Part shown: one piece after another, positions 9,577 to 19,315 of the stretch
How positions within the stretch are numbered: position 1 is the first letter of the stretch
How the letters are laid out: every line of letters starts with the position of its first letter
NCBI GenBank assembly: GCA_024397995.1
Contig: CP073746.1
Span: forward strand, 124,001-188,000
Length of the DNA stretch: 64,000 nucleotides
Source: a bacterium SCSIO 12827
GTDB lineage: Bacteria; Pseudomonadota; Alphaproteobacteria; Rhodospirillales; Casp-alpha2
Direction: 5' to 3'
The notes under the pieces: model-generated
What the model was told of the DNA's origin: nothing
The model's database searches: none
The model's input: the letters and a program-made list of their open reading frames with translations, nothing else
Position numbers and translations under genes: made by a program

Positions 9577-10595
9577 GCCGCGGCCTCGGGCTGAGAGGGT
9601 GCGGGGACGGTGCGGTTGCCCTCGGGAATGGCCGTGTCGATCCAGGCCTTGACCTCGGCCAGGGCCGGATGGGCCAGGGAGCGTTCCAGCATGCGCCAGA
9701 CATGGGGGATATGGGACAGGTACTGTGACTTGCCGTCGCGGTGGGACAGCCGCGTGAAGATGCCGATGACCTTGGCGTGGCGCTGGGCGCCCAGGATGGC
9801 GTAACTCGCCCCCAGGGCGTCATGGTCCATGTCCGGGAAGGCGGCCAGGTAGCGCGCCAGCATATGCGCGGTCAGCACGGGATCGACCTCGCGCCGGGCA
9901 TCTTCCAGCAGCGACATCAGGTCATAGACCGGCGAGCCCGCGACCGCGTCCTGAAAGTCCAGCAGCCCGCAGCGTTGAATCCCGGTACGGTCCTTCAGCC
10001 AGATCAGGTTGTCGACGTGAAAGTCGCGCAGCACCAGGGTCTTGGGCTGGGCCAGGACCTGGCGAAAAGCGGGGCGCCAGGCTTCCTGATAGGCTTCGCG
10101 GGCCTCGTCGTCGATCTCGGCACCGGTGACCGCCGGCAGGTACCAGTCGGTCAGCAGGCTGGCTTCCTCCATCAGCTTGCGTTCGTCATAGGGCGGCAAG
10201 GCGCGGGGGATGGCGGCCTCGGGTGCCCGGTCGTGGATATGGATCAGCACGTCGACGGCGCAGGCGTAAAGCGCTTCGGCATCGGCGCCGTCGGCCAGCA
10301 TGCGGGTATAGGTATCGTCGCCCAGGTCTTCCAGCAGCAGCAGGCCGGCGGCCGCGTCCTCGGCATAGACCTCGGGCGCGCTCAGGCCCAGCTTCAGCAA
10401 ATGACGCGCGACGGAGACGAAGGGGCGCACGTCTTCCTTGGGCGGCGGGGCGTCCATCAGCACGGCGCGGCGGTCGCCGTTGGCAAGGCGGTAATAACCC
10501 CGGAACGAGGCGTCGGCGGCAAGCACGCTGCGCGCGGCATTGCCCCAGCCATGGTGGTCCAGGAAACCGGCAATCAGGTCGTCACGTTCAGTCAT
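9573..10595 (-). CDS. amgK: Anomeric sugar kinase AmgK (aminoglycoside phosphotransferase fold)
   Basis: A 340-residue kinase of the APH fold. It has a glycine-poor N-lobe, a catalytic loop LRDFHVDNL (HxDxxxxN) and a metal-binding DFQDA. Family members phosphorylate MurNAc and GlcNAc at the anomeric carbon for cell-wall recycling. The immediately coupled murU supports this assignment over antibiotic resistance. The start overlaps the tsaE stop by 8 bases, and the end overlaps murU by 4. Confidence 0.87.
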   Translation of the reverse strand: MTERDDLIAGFLDHHGWGNAARSVLAADASFRGYYRLANGDRRAVLMDAPPPKEDVRPFVSVARHLLKLGLSAPEVYAEDAAAGLLLLEDLGDDTYTRMLADGADAEALYACAVDVLIHIHDRAPEAAIPRALPPYDERKLMEEASLLTDWYLPAVTGAEIDDEAREAYQEAWRPAFRQVLAQPKTLVLRDFHVDNLIWLKDRTGIQRCGLLDFQDAVAGSPVYDLMSLLEDARREVDPVLTAHMLARYLAAFPDMDHDALGASYAILGAQRHAKVIGIFTRLSHRDGKSQYLSHIPHVWRMLERSLAHPALAEVKAWIDTAIPEGNRTVPAPSQPEAAA

Positions 10596-11088
10596 GGAGC
10601 TCCGCTCGTTTCAATCGTTCAGTCCAGTCACCGCCGCCGGAAAGCGTGACCCGCCGCCGGTTTTCGCCGTCGCCCGGCGACAACCGCAGGTCAAGCCGCC
10701 CGCCGGGCAGGTATGGCCCCAGGCGTTCCGGCCATTCGATCAGGGAGATGCCCTCGGCGAAGGCATCCTCGATATCCAGCTCGAAGGCTTCCTCGGGATC
10801 GTTCAGGCGGTATAGGTCAAAGTGATACAGGGTGGCGTCCGGCCCGTCATAGGGCTGAACCAGGGTGAAGGTCGGGCTCGGCACCTCTTCGTCGGGGCCC
10901 AGAAGGGCGCGAACGAAGCCGCGGGCGATCACGGTCTTGCCCATGCCCAGCCCGCCCCAGAGGGCGATCGCGTCGCCGGGCCGGCAGACCGCGGCCAGAC
11001 GCGCGCCAAGAGACAAGGCCGCATCCTCCCCTTCCAGGGTCAGGACGAAACCGGTCGGTTCCTCGCTTGCATGCGCCATCGCAACCAT
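10588..11088 (-). CDS. tsaE: tRNA t6A37 threonylcarbamoyltransferase complex ATPase TsaE
   Basis: This P-loop ATPase of the TsaBDE complex supports threonylcarbamoylation of A37 in ANN-decoding tRNAs. Walker A is GGLGMGKT, the switch-like segment is SPTFTLVQPY, and HFDLYRL with an IEWPERLG tail follows; all are YjeE/TsaE hallmarks. I chose the ATG at 11088 (166 residues), which has AAAAGGG 5 bases before it; the frame continues 22 codons further upstream. It is the first gene of the addBA operon and is divergent from the reductase gene at 11205. Confidence 0.92.
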   Translation of the reverse strand: MVAMAHASEEPTGFVLTLEGEDAALSLGARLAAVCRPGDAIALWGGLGMGKTVIARGFVRALLGPDEEVPSPTFTLVQPYDGPDATLYHFDLYRLNDPEEAFELDIEDAFAEGISLIEWPERLGPYLPGGRLDLRLSPGDGENRRRVTLSGGGDWTERLKRAELHD

Positions 11089-11204
11089 TGCCGCCCTTTT
11101 AACGAAAATACCCTTGCGGGGACAAGGCTTGACCTGACCCGCGCGGCCCGCCATGTAAGGAATCCCGAATAACAGCCCGGAAAAGACCGAAGGAGCAGGC
11201 GCAG

Positions 11205-12242
11205 GTGTCCCAGACGCCGGAACGGACGGATGTGGTGATCATCGGCGCGGGCCCCGTGGGCCTGTTCGCGGTGTTCGAATGCGGCATGCTGGGCCTGAAG
11301 TGTCACGTGGTCGACGCCCTGGAAATGCCAGGCGGGCAGTTGAGTGCACTCTACCCGGAAAAACCCATTTACGATATCCCGGGATATCCCCGGATCGGTG
11401 CCCAGGACCTGGTCGACCGATTAACCGAACAGGCCGCCCCCTTTGACCCCATCTACCATCTGGGCAGTCCGGTCACCGTCCTGACGCAGGATGACGGCAT
11501 CTGGCGGGTCGAAACCGCCCGGGGCACGGCGATCACCGCCCCCACGGTCATCGTCTGCGCCGGGGTCGGCGCCTTCGGGCCCAACCGCCCGCCCCTGGAC
11601 GGCATCGAGGCCTATGAGGATCAGGGCCCCGGCCTGGGCGTGAAATACATGGTCGGGCGGATTGAGGATTTCCGCGGCCGCCGCGTGGTCATCGCCGGCG
11701 GCGGCGACAGCGCCGTCGATTGGGCGCTCAGCCTAGCGGAGGTCGCCGACAGCCTGGCTGTTGTCCATCGCCGGCCGAAATTCCGCGCCGCCCCCGACAA
11801 CGTGCGCCGGTTGGAAGACCTGGCGGCGGCGGGTAAGGTCGATCTGGTCATTCCCTTTCAGCTGGGTGATCTTGAAGGGGGCGACGGGCGGCTCGACGCC
11901 GTCATCGCCCGCGATCTCGACGGCAACGCGCGGCGGCTTCCCGCCGACGTGCTGCTGCCGTTCTTCGGCATGCTGCAGCAACTGGGGCCGATCGCCGACT
12001 GGCAATTGGATCTCCAGGACAACCACATCGCCGTCGATCCGGCGACCATGGCGACGGATCGCCCGGGCCTGTTCGCGGCCGGCGATATCGTCACCTACCC
12101 CGGCAAGCTGAAACTGATCCTGACCGGTTTCGCCGAAGCCGCCGCCGCCGCCCACGGCGCCCATGCGGTGGCGCGGCCGGGCGAGATTCTGCATTTCGAA
12201 TATTCCACGACCAAGGGCGTGCCCGGTCCGGGGAAGGATTAG
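11205..12242 (+). CDS. Ferredoxin/flavodoxin--NADP(+) reductase, thioredoxin-reductase-like type
   Basis: A 345-residue FAD protein with two Rossmann motifs: IIGAGPVGLFAVFECG at the N-terminus for FAD and VVIAGGGDSAVDWAL in the middle for NADPH. The C-terminal FAD segment is LFAAGDIVTYPGK. It lacks the CxxC redox pair of thioredoxin reductase and matches the TrxR-like ferredoxin-NADP reductase family, which transfers electrons between NADPH and ferredoxin or flavodoxin. The start is GTG, with AGGAG 7 to 11 bases upstream. A weak TTGACC (11129-11134) with CATGTA 17 bases on is a possible promoter. A cytochrome c gene follows after 31 bases. Confidence 0.9.
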   Translation: MSQTPERTDVVIIGAGPVGLFAVFECGMLGLKCHVVDALEMPGGQLSALYPEKPIYDIPGYPRIGAQDLVDRLTEQAAPFDPIYHLGSPVTVLTQDDGIWRVETARGTAITAPTVIVCAGVGAFGPNRPPLDGIEAYEDQGPGLGVKYMVGRIEDFRGRRVVIAGGGDSAVDWALSLAEVADSLAVVHRRPKFRAAPDNVRRLEDLAAAGKVDLVIPFQLGDLEGGDGRLDAVIARDLDGNARRLPADVLLPFFGMLQQLGPIADWQLDLQDNHIAVDPATMATDRPGLFAAGDIVTYPGKLKLILTGFAEAAAAAHGAHAVARPGEILHFEYSTTKGVPGPGKD

Positions 12243-12273
12243 GCCACGGCGGCCGAACCCGGAGGGATAACAA

Positions 12274-12927
12274 TTGCGCTTGGGAAGATGGTTGAAAGGC
12301 GGCCTTGGGGCTGTGGTCTTGCTGGCGGCTGCGATTGTGAGCGGCGCCGCCGCATCGGAAGACCCACCACCCGCCGCCGTTCCCTGCCTGCGCTGTCACG
12401 GGCCCGCGCATCTTGCCGAGAAACCCCGCGTGCCGTCGATCCTGGGCCAGGATGCCAAATACCTGATTCATCAGATCGCTGCGTTCCAGCGTGAATTCGT
12501 GCCGCGGGGCAGCGGCTTCACCCGCCTGGAGCGTAAGCACCCGGTGATGAACGCCCAAGCGCCAAAGGTCGATCACAAGGATATTGGAATCGTCGCCGGC
12601 TATTTTTCACGCCAGGCCTGTGTCAACGCCCGCGACCTGGACGGCGGCCCGTCAGTCCCCCCGCCCAAACCCTTGTTGGCGACCCGGTGTTTTCTGTGTC
12701 ACGGCGCGGCGGGGCAGAGCCGCCACATGTTCATTCCGACCCTCGCCGGACAACGGCAAGGCTATCTGCGCTCACAGCTGCTGTCGTTCCGCGATACCCA
12801 TTGGATCGATCTGACCCGGCCGGGCCAGTCACGCGTGCACAGCATGATGACCCGCCAGGGCAGTTATCTGACCGATGCGCAGATCGACGATCTGGCCGCC
12901 TATTTCGCGGCCCAGCCGTGCCGGTAA
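12274..12927 (+). CDS. Diheme class I cytochrome c (c4-like), exported
   Basis: A 217-residue protein with an N-terminal signal peptide (basic start, hydrophobic stretch to about residue 24, AAA then charged). Two heme c sites are visible, CLRCH at 38-42 and CFLCH at 139-143, giving two similar halves as in cytochrome c4. It should be a periplasmic electron carrier. It starts with TTG, preceded by GGAGGG; no ATG start fits. It is probably cotranscribed with the reductase upstream, though that partner is presumably cytoplasmic, so a direct electron path is not implied. Confidence 0.87.
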   Translation: MRLGRWLKGGLGAVVLLAAAIVSGAAASEDPPPAAVPCLRCHGPAHLAEKPRVPSILGQDAKYLIHQIAAFQREFVPRGSGFTRLERKHPVMNAQAPKVDHKDIGIVAGYFSRQACVNARDLDGGPSVPPPKPLLATRCFLCHGAAGQSRHMFIPTLAGQRQGYLRSQLLSFRDTHWIDLTRPGQSRVHSMMTRQGSYLTDAQIDDLAAYFAAQPCR

Positions 12928-12948
12928 TTCGGTGATGCCCGAGGGGCG

Positions 12949-13278
12949 TCAGTTCATGGGATGGCGGTAGATCAGGCGGCCGTCGTCATCGACCGTGAAA
13001 TAGTCCGGCAGATCCGGATGGTCGATCAGTTCGTCCGAATCCTCAAGTTCCAGGTTCTGCTCCGACACGTAGGCCACATAGGGCGACTTGTCGTGGTTTT
13101 CCGCAAGCAGGTGATAGAACGGCTGGTCCTTGCGCGGGCGCACGTCGGCGGGGATGCTGTCGTACCATTCCTCTGAATTGTTGAATTCGGGATCGATATC
13201 GAACACCACGCCGCGGAATCCATAGACGCGGTGGCGGACGAATTCGCCGAGCGGGAATTTCGCGAATGATCTACTCAT
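12949..13278 (-). CDS. hspQ: Heat shock protein HspQ
   Basis: A 109-residue protein of the HspQ/YccV family (also called hemimethylated-DNA-binding domain). Hallmarks are the N-terminal KFPLGEFVRHRVYGFRGVVFDIDPEF and the central DQPFYHLLAEN with YVAYVSEQNL. Enterobacterial HspQ is a specificity factor for Lon protease. It has its own promoter at 13338-13365 and an AAGG site close to the ATG. It converges with the cytochrome gene, with 21 bases between the stops. Confidence 0.93.
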   Translation of the reverse strand: MSRSFAKFPLGEFVRHRVYGFRGVVFDIDPEFNNSEEWYDSIPADVRPRKDQPFYHLLAENHDKSPYVAYVSEQNLELEDSDELIDHPDLPDYFTVDDDGRLIYRHPMN

Positions 13279-13337
13279 GACCTTGTGGTCCTTTTATTGC
13301 CTTCTTCCGAGGGCGGCTGTTCGCAGGCGCACCCTCA

Positions 13338-13365
13338 ATATAGTGCGTCGGTGTGCGGAGTCAAA
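13338..13365 (-). promoter_or_regulatory. Sigma-70-type promoter for hspQ
   Basis: On the minus strand, TTGACT (13365-13360) and TATATT (13343-13338) are spaced by 16 bases, about 60 bases before the hspQ start. It lies between the PAS-protein stop and hspQ, so hspQ is likely transcribed on its own. A sigma-32 heat-shock promoter was not recognised. Confidence 0.55.
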
Positions 13366-13384
13366 GTCAGCCGAAAGTCAGGGG

Positions 13385-15049
13385 TCAAGGATCAGCAGTC
13401 AGGGCCCCGTTCGCCCGCGTTTCCGCATAGGCGATCAGCACGCCGCCGTCGGGCAGGGGCGTGTTGACGAATTCCAGCACACGGCCGTCGGCACATTCGA
13501 TGGCGTCGCGGGTGACCTCGCGCCGGGTCATGGCGGACAGGATCTGTGCTTTCTTGGTGTCCCAGTCGCCGCCGGTGGCGGCCAAGGGGCGGGTCGCCTC
13601 GACGAAGTCGCTGACATGGGTGCCGGCGCTCAACCCGTCGTCGCCCAGATTCCATAGCCGGGAAAAGGCCGGGTTCCAAAATTTCAGGCGCCCATCCGAT
13701 CCGAACACGGCGATGGCCTCGCTGAGATTCTCCAGGCTGGCGCGGTAGACGGCGTCGCGCGCGTTGTTGGCGCTTTCCAGATCCAATTGGTCGGTCACGT
13801 CGTCGTAACCGAAGGCGAGCCCGCCCGACGGCATGGGGTAGGCGACGGCGCGCAGCGTCCGCCCGTCGGGCAGATGCATGAGATCGCCCATGGGGTCGCC
13901 GGCCTCGTCGAACAGGGCCAGCTGCTCCATCTTGTAAGCGCGGAAGTCGGGGACCTCGGGCAGGCGGCGCTCGGCGCGAAGATGTTCGAGGATTTCCGGA
14001 AAATCGCGGCCTTCGTCCAGCCATGCGGCATCAAGCCGCCACATGTCGCGGTAGGCCTCGTTGAAGAACACCAGCTTGGCCGAGCGGTCGAAGATGGCGA
14101 TGCCGGTGCCGAGGCCCTTGAGCACGGCCTCCGCCATTTGCGCCCAGGGCGGCAGGGCGGCCGGCTCGGCCGCCGGGGGCGGGGCCGGGTTGTCGCCCGA
14201 TCCGTGGGGGAAGGCATATCCGATCAGGCCGCTGACGGCGGTGTCCGGTGCGTCCTCTCCGTCGCCGCCGCTGCCGTCGGTGGCGAGCGGGCATTCCGTG
14301 ACGTCGAAGGACCGGGTCTCGCCGGCGTTTTCCAGGTCCTGGACGCGGGTTACCGCGCGGGCCTCGTCGCGGGCCGTTTCCGCCTGGCCGTCGTCGGGGC
14401 CGGCAACGCGCTGGTTGAGCGCGGCCTGGTTGGTGAACACGACGCGCAGGTCGCCGTCGCGCAGCCAGATCGGGAACGGCAGGGCATCCAGCAGGCCGCG
14501 CAGGTGCAGGTCGCGGGCTTCCGGCAGGTCGCCCTCGCCGGTCAGGTCGATCAGCAGTTTCGCGGCGGCGGAAATGTCGCGCATCCACACCATGTCGGCC
14601 AGCGCCTTGCCGTCCTTGGCGCTGGCGCGGGCGCCCACGGCCTGGACCATGCGCCGGCCGCCCGAATCGGCGGTGGTCAGCACGATTTCGAACCGACGGC
14701 CCTCTTCGTGCAGGAAAGTGACCGATGCCTTCAGCCGTTTTGCCGAATCGCCGTCGAAGCAGGCGATGACGTCCTCGAACTTGGCGTTGGTGCCGTCGGC
14801 CAGCGACAACAGCGATGCCAGCTTGCGCGAACAGGTGATGCCGCCCGATCCGCGGTCCCACAGAAACAGGCCGTCGGGCGATCCGGCCAGGATTTCCCGG
14901 GCCTTGACGGCCACGGCCTCGATCCGTCGGCGCTCGTGTTCAGCCTCGCCCGCGCGCCGCCGGAACATCCAGGCGACGATCAATAGCAGGCCCGCGCCGA
15001 GCAGCAGGCCGGCGCTGAATGCACTGATAGGGGTGATATTGCTTAGCAC
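13385..15049 (-). CDS. Membrane-anchored multi-PAS protein without kinase domain (DivL-like N-terminal part)
   Basis: A 554-residue protein with one N-terminal membrane segment (about residues 8-27) and a short basic stretch. Several PAS-type domains follow: roughly 50-160, 180-240, 310-415 (GIAIFDRSAKLVFFNEAYRD) and 430-545 (EAIAVFGSDGRLKFWNPAF). It stops shortly after the last PAS fold (GGVLIAYAE), where related alphaproteobacterial proteins continue into a dimerisation domain and ATPase domain. No H-box, N-box or G-box is present here or in the next 106 bases. Genes at this place beside ahcY and tsaE in relatives encode PAS sensor kinases, including DivL in Caulobacter (recalled synteny). 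Start is GTG at 15049 with no clear ribosome site. Confidence 0.75.
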   Translation of the reverse strand: MLSNITPISAFSAGLLLGAGLLLIVAWMFRRRAGEAEHERRRIEAVAVKAREILAGSPDGLFLWDRGSGGITCSRKLASLLSLADGTNAKFEDVIACFDGDSAKRLKASVTFLHEEGRRFEIVLTTADSGGRRMVQAVGARASAKDGKALADMVWMRDISAAAKLLIDLTGEGDLPEARDLHLRGLLDALPFPIWLRDGDLRVVFTNQAALNQRVAGPDDGQAETARDEARAVTRVQDLENAGETRSFDVTECPLATDGSGGDGEDAPDTAVSGLIGYAFPHGSGDNPAPPPAAEPAALPPWAQMAEAVLKGLGTGIAIFDRSAKLVFFNEAYRDMWRLDAAWLDEGRDFPEILEHLRAERRLPEVPDFRAYKMEQLALFDEAGDPMGDLMHLPDGRTLRAVAYPMPSGGLAFGYDDVTDQLDLESANNARDAVYRASLENLSEAIAVFGSDGRLKFWNPAFSRLWNLGDDGLSAGTHVSDFVEATRPLAATGGDWDTKKAQILSAMTRREVTRDAIECADGRVLEFVNTPLPDGGVLIAYAETRANGALTADP

Positions 15050-15079
15050 GCAGGGATGTTAATCATTGAACTGCCTGAT

Positions 15080-15112
15080 AACAAAGCAAAAGGCGGCGCT
15101 TGCGCGCCGCCT
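15080..15112 (-). terminator. Intrinsic terminator of ahcY
   Basis: On the minus strand a 9-base stem AGGCGGCGC / GCGCCGCCT with a 4-base loop is followed by TTTGCTTTG. It lies 29 bases after the ahcY stop and just before the PAS-protein start. Confidence 0.75.
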
Positions 15113-15140
15113 CTTAACCTTTTTCGGCCGATGGGCCGGA

Positions 15141-16535
<1,395 letters not shown>

Positions 16536-16834
16536 ATAGAACTCCTGTTTGTTCAATCTGTTCGGCGCAAACCTCGGGCGTTTTTGTCCGGGGCGCGTGA
16601 TTGTGAAATAATTTCGCCGGGCAGGGTTACGCCCAGGTCTTGCGTGATGCGGGGATGTAGCAGTCTCAGGGCCAATCTTCAAGGGGCGGCCCGGGGAAGG
16701 CCCGGGGCCGGGCCCGCGCGCAATGCGGAGAAAATCTCGACCCTGGGCCTAGAATTTCGCGATTTTCCAAGCCCTTGGCCAAAGGCATACTGCGCGCTGC
16801 TCAACAACTGACGACCTGAAAGGGACCTTTCCAC
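16536..16834. other. Divergent intergenic region between ahcY and the HAD gene
   Basis: This 299-base gap must hold the promoters of two divergent genes. I see a GC-rich self-complementary stretch near 16686-16715 and an A/T-richer stretch near 16600-16615. I could not place a convincing -35/-10 pair for ahcY and did not recognise an SAH or SAM riboswitch. There is no plausible small gene. Confidence 0.5.
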
Positions 16835-17542
16835 ATGACCGATCCGGACATTCTCAAGCGCGAAATCAAGATTCTGGTGTTCGACCAGTACGGCACCGTC
16901 GTCGACATGCAGAAGGGCCTGACGGAAATCGCCACGCCGTTCCTGAAAGAAAAGGGCTGGGACGGCAATCCCCACAGCTTCGTCACCTGGTGGCGGCGCA
17001 CCCATTTCGAAAATTCCATGATCGACGCGCTGTGCGACCGCGGCCATACCCCCTACCGGCAGATCGGCCATCGCGCCGTCTCCGTGGTCATGGACCGGGC
17101 CGGGATCAAATACACCCAGGGTGAGGTCGAATGGCTGGTCTCCGAGATCGAAAAGCTGAAACCCTTCCCCGACGTGATCGAGGCCCTGGGCCGCCTGCGG
17201 GATGCCGGATACGAGCTTGCCATCCTGTCCAACGGCGACCCGGACATGCTGGCCAACGCCGGCCCGCATATCGGCTTCGACTTCGACCATGTCATCTCCG
17301 TCGCCGAAGCGGGCTACTTCAAGCCCCATTGGGCGACCTACGCCACGGCCTGCGAGATCACGGGCTACGACCGCACGTCCTGCCTGTTCGTCGCCAACCA
17401 CGAATTCGACGTGGTCGGGGCGAAAAGCTTCGGCATGCGCACGGCCTTCATCGACCGGCGCAAACGCCCCTTCGGCGCCTGGCCGGATCAGCCCGACCTG
17501 ATCATTGAAAACTTCAAGGAGATGGCCGATACACTCTGTTAG
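16835..17542 (+). CDS. Haloacid dehalogenase type II-like HAD hydrolase
   Basis: A 235-residue HAD-superfamily protein. Motif I is FDQYGT with the nucleophile D17 and Tyr in place of the second Asp, as in L-2-haloacid dehalogenases rather than phosphatases. Motif II is ILSNGD, the motif III Lys is in YFKPHW, and the C-terminal segment is VANHEFDVVGAKSFGM, close to the dehalogenase VSSNxWD-type motif. It would be cytoplasmic. AAGGGA precedes the ATG. The real substrate may be a 2-haloacid or another small carbon compound; the neighbours do not tell. Confidence 0.82.
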   Translation: MTDPDILKREIKILVFDQYGTVVDMQKGLTEIATPFLKEKGWDGNPHSFVTWWRRTHFENSMIDALCDRGHTPYRQIGHRAVSVVMDRAGIKYTQGEVEWLVSEIEKLKPFPDVIEALGRLRDAGYELAILSNGDPDMLANAGPHIGFDFDHVISVAEAGYFKPHWATYATACEITGYDRTSCLFVANHEFDVVGAKSFGMRTAFIDRRKRPFGAWPDQPDLIIENFKEMADTLC

Positions 17543-17556
17543 GTCGCAAATCCCGA

Positions 17557-17576
17557 GCGGCCCCGTAAGGGGCCGC
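17557..17576 (+). terminator. GC hairpin after the HAD gene (possible terminator)
   Basis: GCGGCCCC and GGGGCCGC form a perfect 8-base stem with a GTAA loop, 15 bases after the HAD stop. No T-run follows, so it may be a weak terminator or an mRNA-stabilising hairpin. Confidence 0.4.
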
Positions 17577-17636
17577 GACGGTGCATTTGCGCGGAAAAAA
17601 GTTTCCAGGAACTTTCGCGCCCGCTAAGACGGGACC

Positions 17637-18344
17637 ATGACGACCTCTTCCCGCCATTTCCTTCTCTGCCCCGGCTTCATGACCGACCAGGCTCTCTGGT
17701 CGCGCATGGCGCCCGGGTTGGCGGAATTGGGGACCTGCACCTTCGCAGACCTCAGCCGCACCGACGATCTGGAGGCGGCGGCCCGCGACCTTCTGGCCGC
17801 GGCCCCTGACCGCTTCATCCTGATTGGTTTTTCCCTGGGCGGCTTCGTCGCGCGGGAGATCGTGCGCCTCGCCCCCGACCGGGTATCGGGCCTGGTGCTG
17901 ATGAATTCCTCGTCCCGCCCGCCGCGCCCTGAAATCGCCAAGCGCAACGCCTTCCTGATCGGCCATACGAAGGAACGCGGGTTTCGCGGCCTGTCGTCGG
18001 ACGCCGTGAAGAAGGCGTTCCATCCGGAACTGCGGGAAAACGACGCCCTGATTCAGGAGGTCAAGGACATGGCGCTGCGCATGGGCGGCGAGGCGTTCAT
18101 CAGGCAGCTTTCCATCCAGCGCCCGGACCGACGCGCAGACCTGGCCGCAATCACCTGCCCGACCCTGGTCATCTGGGCGCGTCAGGACGAACTGCGTTCG
18201 ATGAACGAATCGAAGGAGATGGCCGACGCCATCCCGAACGCGCGGTTCGAGATCATCGAGGACTGCGGCCACATGACGCCGATGGAAGCGCCTGACGAGG
18301 TACTCGATCTCATATCTGAATGGGTTCTTGGAGCGGCGATATAG
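17637..18344 (+). CDS. Alpha/beta hydrolase
   Basis: A 235-residue alpha/beta-hydrolase-fold protein. The nucleophile elbow is GFSLGG with S66, the acid is likely in ARQDELR and the His in CGHMTPMEAP. The oxyanion strand LLCPGFMTDQALW is near the N-terminus. There is no signal peptide, so it should be cytoplasmic. It stands alone, 94 bases after the HAD gene, and converges with the low-GC gene at 18377. Substrate unknown. Confidence 0.85.
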   Translation: MTTSSRHFLLCPGFMTDQALWSRMAPGLAELGTCTFADLSRTDDLEAAARDLLAAAPDRFILIGFSLGGFVAREIVRLAPDRVSGLVLMNSSSRPPRPEIAKRNAFLIGHTKERGFRGLSSDAVKKAFHPELRENDALIQEVKDMALRMGGEAFIRQLSIQRPDRRADLAAITCPTLVIWARQDELRSMNESKEMADAIPNARFEIIEDCGHMTPMEAPDEVLDLISEWVLGAAI

Positions 18345-18376
18345 CGAAATAGTCTCAGGAACTAGTTGTGACCGGC

Positions 18377-19315
18377 TTAGGGCAATTTTTCTGACAATCG
18401 ACAAATCTCGATGGCAAGTTGAGTGCTCAAGGTGCGTTCTTCACCCGTCGAGGAAGAAGATTTTTTCAAAAAGGCCATAACGCATCGGGCATCATTGTTG
18501 AGATTTTTCGGAGATATAAAATGAGAACCTTTTCCGCTTATTTGTATTTTCCGTTGCATTAGTTCAAGGCGACTTAGCGCATATTCAATATGACCCTGCC
18601 GATAGGCGGCGAGCGTCTCGTCCAACTTACGATAAAATCTCTCATTCAGGGCGTGGTGGGTTTTCACCCCGTCATAATAGGTGCCGACTGCCAGAACAAA
18701 AATTGCTGCGGCGAAGGTATAGCCGACAGCTTTTGTCCAGGGCGGGCGTACGTGTGTGGTCAGAACCGCATATTTCTCTGTGAAATTTGTTTCTTCGTCA
18801 TCAATGAATACGGCAACGCCACCTAACTCTTCTGCCTTTGTTGAAATCAAATTTTGCAGGGTGCTGGCGGAAATTGGCCAAAAACCGGAGACATTAAACT
18901 GAACGACTCCGTTGTTTCGCGGCGCCTTGCTGACGGTGCTGCCGATCGCAATCAAAAGTCGGTGGCCGTCGGTCTTTATGGCTTTGATTTCGTCCCATAA
19001 AATTTTTTTTGGTTTGATTAGCGTAACGCCGAAACTTATTCCTTCGCGGTCGATCAGTAATGCTGGACGCCAAAGGCCCGGTAGAAAGAACGCACATATC
19101 GTGAGAATAAACAGCGCAAGCGCGCCTTGGATCGATGCTTCCGCATAAGACGAGAAGCTGAAGTAAACATTCCTGAGTTCAAATCCAGTCGGGATGTGAA
19201 GCAAAAGCAACGCCGCGAGATAGGCAGGAAAGGCGATAAGGAGAAATCTCAAAACAATGTGACGGTATTTGATTCTCACGGCGCCCACGCCACTCGCGAC
19301 AGGCATGCTGGTCAC
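18377..19315 (-). CDS. Low-GC membrane protein of unknown function, coupled to EI
   Basis: I do not recognise this 312-residue protein. Two hydrophobic segments near residues 20-42 and 62-84 are followed by a stretch resembling a bacterial PH-like domain (LLIDREGISFGVTLIKPKKILWDEI). A third membrane segment is near 195-215, and a basic, Ser-rich C-terminus follows. Base composition is clearly lower in GC than around it: the line 18541-18600 has 25 G/C of 60, against 40 of 60 in 19321-19380. The GTG at 19315 overlaps the EI stop as GTGA; an ATG at 19306 is the alternative. Acquired DNA is a reasonable inference. Confidence 0.7.
   Translation of the reverse strand: MTSMPVASGVGAVRIKYRHIVLRFLLIAFPAYLAALLLLHIPTGFELRNVYFSFSSYAEASIQGALALFILTICAFFLPGLWRPALLIDREGISFGVTLIKPKKILWDEIKAIKTDGHRLLIAIGSTVSKAPRNNGVVQFNVSGFWPISASTLQNLISTKAEELGGVAVFIDDEETNFTEKYAVLTTHVRPPWTKAVGYTFAAAIFVLAVGTYYDGVKTHHALNERFYRKLDETLAAYRQGHIEYALSRLELMQRKIQISGKGSHFISPKNLNNDARCVMAFLKKSSSSTGEERTLSTQLAIEICRLSEKLP

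Noticed and set aside
16536-16660. Possible SAH or SAM riboswitch before ahcY
   Set aside because: None of the conserved core elements I know for these classes could be placed in the leader.
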